Shown: positions 57,642-64,000 of the stretch, one piece after another
Layout: every line of letters starts with the position of its first letter
How positions within the stretch are numbered: position 1 is the stretch's first letter
Assembly: GCA_011799875.1 (NCBI GenBank)
Contig: CM022300.1
Span: 236,604,807 to 236,668,806 of the forward strand
Direction: 5' to 3'
From: Thinopyrum elongatum
Lineage: Eukaryota; Streptophyta; Magnoliopsida; Poales; Poaceae
DNA length: 64,000 bases
Position numbers and translations under genes: made by a program
The notes under the pieces: generated by a model
Databases searched by the model: none
The model's input: only the letters and a program-made list of their open reading frames with translations
What the model was told of the DNA's origin: nothing

Positions 57642-58355
57642 CGATGAACAGTGACCGTTGCTACCGTGCGCGCGGTACGTAGAACGAGTCGAGACATGGT
57701 GAGTCGAGCCGGTTGGTTGGCTGTGGATGAACAGTTCCCGGTGGGGGTTGGATGAACAGGACCCCGTGGTAGTAGGCTGTTGCCGCTGGATGAATAGGAC
57801 CCCGAGGAGGCCGCCGCACCCCAGCCGGTTGGGGGTAGATGAACAGGACCCCGTGGAGGCTCTATGAACAGCAGCCGGTGGAGGCTGGATGAACAGTAGC
57901 CGTGGATGAACAGTAGCCCGTGGAGGCTGGAGGAGGTCGACGGTGGATGAACAGTAGCCCGTGGAGGGTGGAGCGAGGCAGTAGACGGTGGATGAACAGG
58001 ACCCCGTTTCGACCGTAGGCGCTCCAACACAAGTCCGTTTCCTCCATTTTGTGGTACGCCACACCCCTCCCGATCAACAGGACCCCGTTTCGACCGTAGG
58101 CACTCCAAAACAAGTCTGTTTCCTCCGTTTTGCGGTACGCCAGACCCTTCCCGATGAACAGGACCCCGCTTCGACCGTACGCGGTCGAACAGAAGGCCCG
58201 TTTCCTCCGTTCTGCGGTACGCCGGACCTCGTTTCGGCTGTTCCGTCCAAGCCGGTTGGCTCCCGATGAACACGACGTATTCCGTTGCCTCCCAATGAGC
58301 ACGACACTGTTTCCTCCGTTGCGACCCAGCCGGTTGGCTACCGATGAACAGGACG
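57642..58355. repeat. E10 array of GATGAACAGGACCCCG-like units, with an 81-bp higher-order repeat
   Basis: About 14 GATGAACAG-type units occur. From 58001 three longer units start at 58001, 58082 and 58163, an exact 81-bp period, each with ACCCCG(T/C)TTCGACCGTA and TTTCCTCC. Frames on either strand through this array look like long ORFs only because 81 is a multiple of three. Confidence 0.85.
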
Positions 58356-58679
58356 ACGTGCTGTACACGTTCGAGACCCCACCCGTATGTACGTAAGTAG
58401 CCATATTTACTTTCTTGTAGCGTGGTTGTATGTACGTGTACACGATATAGACGGGACTGCGTGACATGCTATGTCCGCGCCTCTACTACGACACGTGCCG
58501 CTCCTTACTCGGCCACAGTTCATCACTGCAGAGAGACCGGTCGACCAGTATGTACGTACATGTTCGCGATAATGCTACGTACACTTTGACCGGGTGGGTC
58601 CCAGCTGTCAGGGAGGATAAGGACGCACTTCCTTGCGTGCGAAGATATAGCTGGTGGGTCCCAGCTGTCAGGGGGAAGA

Positions 58680-60110
58680 ATCATTTTTTTGCCCGTAGTA
58701 TGGACGCACTTCCTTGCGTGCGAAGATGTAGCTAGTGGGTCGCAGCTGTTAGGGGGGAAACATTTTTTTCACAAAATACAGAGTCCTTCCAGTGGGTCCC
58801 TGCTGTTTGGTGGAGGAATAATTATTTTACGCGTAATAGGAGGCACTTCCTTGCTGCAGTCGTGGACCCACCTGGCAGCCTCTCCACGTATAGCCCTCTT
58901 CCGATGGAAGTTGTTCCTTGACCACGTTGACCATGCCGCACCGAGAGCACCAAGGCGATGGACGACGGTGAGGCCTAGGAAGGGGACGACGTGGAGCCAG
59001 GGAAGACGTGGCAGTGGATGCCCACGCGGAGAGGAGTACGAGGGTTTACTGCTTTGGCTGCAGTGTGAGGCTGCCGTCGCTGGAGAATAATAGGAGCTCT
59101 GGGTGAGTACAGGGATGGCTAGGCCAGCGATGGTAGTAGGGTGGGGCGGTGAGGCCTGCACAGCAGCATAGCCGGCCACGGGAGGCAGGAGCAGGCGGCA
59201 CGGCCCGCGATGGTTTGGGCGGCTGGAGCAAGAAGACCAGAGGTTGAAGAAGCATGTCAGCCGTTGGATGGACATCGTATGGTCACCACAGCTAGAATCG
59301 TTTATATTGACTAAGTTGACAAAGCCCTGCGTCCGCGTCAACTTAGTAGGCCCACAAGTCAGCCTTCAAATATGGTGGGTCCCACCTAGCAGCTGGCGTA
59401 TTCATTTTTTTTGTGCGTAATAAGGAGGCACTTCCTTGCGTTCGAAGATATAGCTCGTGGGTCTGAGCTATCAGCGGGGGGAATGTTTTTTTCATGAAAT
59501 ACAGAGGCCCTTCCGGTGGGTCCCTGCTGTCAGGTGGAGGAATCATTATTTTGCACGTAATAAGGAGGCACTTCCTTGCTGCAGTCGTGGACCAAGCTGT
59601 CAGCCTCTCCATGTACAGTCCTCTTCCGATGGAAGTCGTTCCTTGACCATGTTAACCACGCCGTGTCGAGAGCACCAAGGTAGGGACGACGGCGAGGCCT
59701 AGGAAGGGAATGGCCAGGAGCCGGGGAAGACTCGGCAGTTGTTTCCCACGCGGAGGGGAGTACGAGGGTTTACTGCTTCAGCTGCAGTGTGAGGCTGCCA
59801 TCGCCGGAGAATAATAGGAGGTCTGGGTGAGTAGAGGGATGGCTAGGCCAGCGATGGGAGTACGGTGGGGCGGTGAGGCCTGCGCGGCAGCACAGCCGGC
59901 CGCGGGAGGAGGGAGCAGGCAGTCCCGCTGACGCTTGTTTGAGCGGCTGGAGCATGAAGAGCAGAGATTGAAGAAGCACGACGGCCGTTGGATGGACATC
60001 CAACAGTCACTGCTCTCGTGTGTTGACTAAGTTGACACGGCGTTGCGTGTGCGTCAACCTTTTTTTAGGAAAGCATACGCGTCAACCTATAGTAGGCGCA
60101 CAAGTCAGCC
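58680..60110. repeat. E10 tandem duplication, two units of about 720 bp
   Basis: Unit one is about 58680-59400 and unit two about 59401-60110. Landmarks at the same offset include GGAGGCACTTCCTTGCTGCA, GAGTACGAGGGTTTACTGCT, GAGAATAATAGGAG and GTTGACTAAGTTGACA. A shorter third relative lies at about 60740-61000. Divergence is roughly 10% by eye. Confidence 0.85.
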
Positions 60111-61298
60111 TCAAATGTGTGGAAAACAGCATACAACCCATCTGCCATTATATCTAATAATTTACAGCCCATTTGCTAATTCTTAAGGATTTTTTTGGAG
60201 CCCATATTCTTTTTGTTAGCATTATAGCCCATATTGTTGCCACGGTTAAAAAATTATACGAAATTTTGCATATTTTGGTGCGGTCCCAACTGTTTTTAAT
60301 CCCGAAATTTCGAGTCACGTTCAAACTAATTTGAAAAATAAATTTATATTAATATAAAATCCAAATAATTGTCCACGCATAAAAATCAATGGAATTTAAA
60401 ATCTTGAAATGAAAAAAAGAAATTTGAAACTAATTGCCGGTTTGATGTGTTTTAAAAATGTACAGCCCATTTCTCATTACCGATAGCCCATTTCTGGGCA
60501 AGCCGAATGAAACTCTCCTCATCTTGAAAGATTGGCAGCCCAGCAGGGCTGACAAAGCAAGTAGGCCTCGGTTGGGTATTCTGCAAAAGAACAAAAAAAC
60601 TGGGCTAGCGATTTTCAGAAAGAAAAAAAAACTACTGGGCTGGTCTTGTGGTAAACATAAAATAAAAGGCTGGCTAGACAGGCCAGAGTGCCCCGCACAG
60701 CCCAGTTGACACCCTGCTTCCATCTCAAAAACAAAAGGAACTGGGCGAGCTGCTGGGTCCCTGGTGTCAGGCGCTCGTTGTGCAATTCTCTCGTTTATTG
60801 ACTACGTTGACAATGGCATGGGACCCAGATGTCAGAAATCCATTAGGAGAAACCATTTTTTTGGCTTGAAATAAGGAGGCACTTGCTTGCATACTGCCAT
60901 GACCCTGGTGGGTCCCTACTGTCATCCTCTCCATGTACAATCATCTCCTGATTGTGTACGTGTCAACCTAGTAGGCCCACAAGTCAGCCTCTAAACCCGT
61001 GGTGGACAAATACAACCCATTTAAAAAAATAACAGCCCATTCCATACGTTCAAACGGAAAGTTCAACATTCAGAGCAAAGTAATAGGTCTGATCCAGATA
61101 TAGAGTACTGAACTTCCATGTTGACAACCATCATAGCCAGGTTAACTATCTACTCCCACTAATACTCTAGTAGTGTACAAGTACTAAGTTACTCTTAGCT
61201 AACTAGACGATGCCGGCAGCCATGTGCGGTACACGCTAAACGCCGGCACCGACGTCCTCCTCCTCGCCTCGGACTAGCCAGAGGTGCGATAGGACACG
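60111..61298. other. E10 non-coding region with CAGCCCAT motifs
   Basis: CAGCCCAT or TAGCCCAT recurs near 60167, 60220, 60461, 60484 and 61033. Bases 60240-60430 are AT-rich. No coding sequence is supported. Confidence 0.6.
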
Positions 61299-61892
61299 TT
61301 ACTCGCGCGCGTTGGCCGTTTCCATGCCGGCGTGGTCCACCAAAGCTTCAGCTTCTAAGAGGGAAACCCACTTGACGAGCTGGTAGTAAAATTCGGCGTC
61401 GCGAACGCGTGCGTGCCCGACAGCCTGCTGGGCTATTTGCCGGGCGCCGACCTCCACGTAGTCGGCCCAGTTGCAGGCGCTCTGCTCGTGACTCAGAGCG
61501 TCGGTGCGCTGCTCCTCCATGCCCCGCTGGCAGCGCAAATCGGTGATACGCTGCTCCTCCGCTAGGCGGTTGCGCTCCAACAGGTCCTCATACTCCGCAT
61601 TGCCATCTAAAGACCGATAGAATGCCTCCTCCCTCCGTCTGCCTTTCGGTGAAAAACCGAACACTAGTTCCGGTGGTGACCGCCTCCGGCGTCGCCTACT
61701 GCGGACGGGCGAGGGCATGATGGATGTGGCGAGAGCAAGGGCAAGTGGCGAGCGACGTCGGGCCGGTGGGGGCTTATGAGGATAGGGCGAGTTGGGTGAT
61801 GGTGCCACCGGAGAACGCCAGGAACCAGTAATTATAGGCGGAAGGTAGGTGAACCAGCATGTCGCGGGAAACGCGATGGTCATCGCGGTCAT
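61299..61892 (-). CDS. E10 hypothetical ORF (197 aa)
   Basis: The frame is open from the ATG at 61892; a start at residue 58 (MPSPVRSRRRRRR) is equally possible. It has a proline/arginine-rich N-terminal part with a basic patch SRRRRRRSPPE. A charged, probably helical region follows (EDLLERNRLAEEQRITDLRC), and it ends in VKWVSLLEAEALVDHAG. I do not recognise a domain. Its position suggests a transposon accessory or TnpA-like gene, but this is a guess. It could be the last exon of a longer gene. Confidence 0.5.
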   Translation of the reverse strand: MTAMTIAFPATCWFTYLPPIITGSWRSPVAPSPNSPYPHKPPPARRRSPLALALATSIMPSPVRSRRRRRRSPPELVFGFSPKGRRREEAFYRSLDGNAEYEDLLERNRLAEEQRITDLRCQRGMEEQRTDALSHEQSACNWADYVEVGARQIAQQAVGHARVRDAEFYYQLVKWVSLLEAEALVDHAGMETANARE

Positions 61893-63161
61893 CGGAATTC
61901 AATGCATAAGCAGGCATGGCTTAGCGCGCTAGCTTGCCGTGGAAAACTAGAAAAACTGAAATTATGACTGTGCCGTGATCCGCTGACTAATCGTGTTGGA
62001 TCGAGTTGGTCGGATAGTGTACGTGTAGGATCACAATAGCTGATGAACGTTCGCTTGGAGATAAGGCATTTGTGAACGTTTTTGCTGGCAGTTTCTTCAG
62101 ATTTGCATGGCATTTTCTTCAGAACAACATGTCAGTTTCTTCAGAGGTAGGCATTTTTATTCAAAAACTGCCACTTTCGGATCTTGCCTCGCAACTCAAA
62201 CTGCCAGGAGCGTATTAGTAGGCTAGCTAGTGATTGATCAGTAACTTGTAAACACTGAGCGAACAGAAATATGGAACTGCTAGTAACTTGTAAACACTGA
62301 GCACACAGAAATAAGGATCATGCTGTGCACAGTAGTAAGAGCCGATCCGTTCGAAATGTTCACACGAGACTCACATGCCTGGCATTGTAATATGTTCACA
62401 TTAGTAGCCCAAATTCACAACCAACTAGTATGATTCCCATACATAAGATCAACATGTTAATGCATCTCAATGATTCACAGATCATATACAAAAATGTAGC
62501 TCCAAAAGCAAAGATCTAGAAAAAACATCTGTTCTTGCTACTAACATGGATGCTTCTCTGGGCCAACATTCAGTACAGAGTGAAAGACAAATTTGTTTGT
62601 GAAGTCTACAATTCCTCTTGCAAACGTAAGTGGTTTCACCAATAGTTGGAACCATGAGAATGAACCACACATGATGGAGGAACATCCACTGCAATATGAT
62701 TTGGTCTTCTCTCGATCACACGACGAGACTATTTTCAGAATACAAACTTTAACTTAGGCAAAATGATGCCCATTGTATAATCAGACCAAAGCAATGAAGC
62801 ACCTACTGTTGGCCAATAAATAGTACAATACTACTTTTGTGCAGTCCATGAAGTGACTATCCAATCTTTCTGTGTCTATTTTCAAATGGCACTGCATGTA
62901 GTGACTATACTACTCTCTTGTGCAGTTCCACCAAAATTGAGGTCACTTTGTTTGTTTGCCAAATAGCAACGGGCAGACATCTGTCTGCACAAATATCAAG
63001 CAGCTAGTAAACATATACCCCACCTTGTATTTTCGGTTTAAACGCGTCTCTTCCGCTTAGCATCTGTCATGTTTTGCACTGGACAATTTGATACTGTCAT
63101 GTTTTGCCCTGGACAATTTCGTACTGAATTGATTTGCTGTTACAGAGCAGAAATATAGCGC
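61893..63161. other. E10 non-coding, intron-like region
   Basis: AT-rich sequence with repeated TGTGCAGTTCCACYAAAATYGAG blocks near 62919, 63455 and (weaker) 63714. Short open frames here show no supported product. Confidence 0.5.
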
Positions 63162-63163
63162 CT

Positions 63164-63280
63164 ATTCTTCATCAGACCAAGGATATCCATGTTTGTAGTG
63201 ATGGAAGAGGTGAATCGATACAACCAAAATTGAGCATCCAATCATTGAATCATGTCCTGCACCTCCAATGTAGGTCCACC
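63164..63280 (-). pseudogene. Possible terminal exon of unknown gene
   Basis: The minus strand has ATATTGGCAG (an acceptor-like sequence) followed by a short frame, GWTYIGGAGHDSMIGCSILV, ending HHYKHGYPWSDEE. GW-x-GxxHD resembles the DDE block of HARBI1-like proteins, but only faintly, and the rest does not fit. Confidence 0.25.
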
Positions 63281-63923
63281 CTGCCAATATATTCACATGC
63301 AAACCACTAATATTACTATCTAATGATAGTACAAAAAAGAGTAGCAAGATAGTAGCAGACCATGTACCTTCGTAATGAACAACTCATAGTGCCACCAATT
63401 GGATATAATGGTTTGGAAGAAAACATGCACCTAATGTTGAACCATTTGGAGTTTTTGTGCAGTTCCACTAAAATCGAGCATCCCTGTTTGCACAGATATT
63501 GAATGTGTGATTACTAAAAAAGTGGTACTAGTTGAAGCATAGACTCACAAATATAAGCATTCCAATTTCTTAATGGGAAAAGGTAGCAAGATTGTTTCTA
63601 GCCACCTGTTTGAAGGAATAAATAAGGCAACAACGGCTGATGTCAGGAAGGCATACATAGTATTTTCTTAAAAACTGAACCATTCCTGACCTTTCCTCTT
63701 CTTTTAAGCATATTTTGTGCAGTTCAACTAAAATAAAATGCCATCACCGCCTTGACAATTCAGTGACACTGTACAAAAAGAAATGACTTACCATTACATC
63801 ATGATGTCAGGTATGTGATCGATAGGCATTAGAGACAAACATGCAGACCTCCTCCGATAACATAATGAACATTAATTTTAACAAAGGTGTGACTAGCTTT
63901 ACCAGCATAATTTGAGTGAACTC

Positions 63924-64000
63924 TACACCCTTTGTTCCTTAATATAAGACGTTTTCACAGTTCAATTTAAAGTACCCAAACGTCTAGTATTTAGAAAAAC
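63924..64000. mobile_element. Partial Stowaway-like MITE at window edge
   Basis: CACCCTTTGTTCCTTAATATAAGACGTTTT resembles, in short, the CTCCCTCCGTTCCTAAATATAAG termini of Triticeae MITEs, and TTTCACAGTTCAATTTAAA is part of a dyad. The inverse end is starting at 63970-64000 (ACGTCTAGTATTTAG). Confidence 0.6.

Larger units (their letters stand above)
57070..64000. mobile_element. E10: CACTA-type DNA transposon, left portion
   Basis: The end reads CACTACAAAAAAAAGACACA, preceded by AAT. The first 170 bp hold direct and inverted TATGAC/TGTCAT motifs as in E6. Repeat arrays follow (57.4-58.35 kb, 58.68-60.1 kb). A minus-strand ORF lies at 61299-61892. The other terminus is not found before the window ends. 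No transposase motif is recognised in the visible part. Confidence 0.7.

Noticed and set aside
57480..58470. Several overlapping long open frames on both strands (190-230 codons)
   Set aside because: They run through the GATGAACAG and 81-bp repeats; a repeat length divisible by three keeps all frames open. The translations are repetitive and match no protein type.
58769..59341. 190-codon minus-strand frame in E10
   Set aside because: It lies across the 720-bp tandem unit and the second unit has only broken equivalents. No coding signature.
63186..63196. TTTGTAGTG as the far end of E10
   Set aside because: It is not preceded by a T-rich inverse of the left end, and the following ATG does not match the AAT next to the left terminus.

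Overview
This window looks like intergenic DNA from a large grass genome, most probably a wheat-tribe (Triticeae) species. It is almost entirely nested transposable elements, with no bacterial features and no clear host gene. Evidence includes LTRs with perfect 5-bp target duplications, Asp-tRNA and initiator-Met primer sites, CACTAC transposon ends and small Stowaway-like MITEs. Several LTRs (starting TGATACGTCTCC or ending at a TGATAACCCACAAG-type terminus) resemble the Sabrina/WHAM group from memory; no database was searched, so family names are tentative. Elements are called E1 to E12 here.

Layout. E1 (1-4287, minus) is a degenerate Gypsy gag-pol element whose LTR lies in the 5' LTR of E2 (plus, 4288-24179). 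E2 is split by E3 (6313-20072, minus, TSD GTATT), and E3 is split by a 4.2-kb solo-LTR-like unit, E11 (8091-12277, TSD CCAGT). E2 lies in the end of a related element E4 (24180-24818), which abuts E5, an inverted LTR of the same family (24819-26228). E6 (from 26229) is a CACTA-type DNA transposon end carrying a GGCC-rich array and a spliced gene of unknown function. It is interrupted by E7 (32708-42602, minus, TSD TGGAG), a Copia-like gag-only element. After a pyrimidine-rich satellite-like stretch (43.8-45.6 kb) comes E9, a Gypsy element (plus, from about 45647). E9 is split inside its LTR by E8 (46584-54793, minus, TSD ATCGT), and cut in gag by an LTR fragment E12 (56614-57069). E12 is in turn cut by a second CACTA end, E10 (57070 to the window end).

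How the parts work together. Most elements are non-autonomous: E3 and E8 keep gag/protease but no reverse transcriptase or integrase, and E7 keeps gag only. They would depend on enzymes supplied in trans. Hand counts of LTR differences (about 2.2% E7, 2.7% E3, 3.0% E8) suggest insertions around one million years old or slightly more under the usual grass LTR rate.

Main observation. Two unrelated elements, E3 and E7, carry an additional ORF near the 3' end. In both it is preceded by internal sequence resembling the element's own LTR promoter region and followed closely by a second polypurine-tract-like motif. In E7 the LTR promoter and the internal promoter share arrays of a 13-bp palindrome, TCGGTNNNACCGA. 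Several LTR families also share a GC-rich hairpin whose arms differ between families yet remain complementary.
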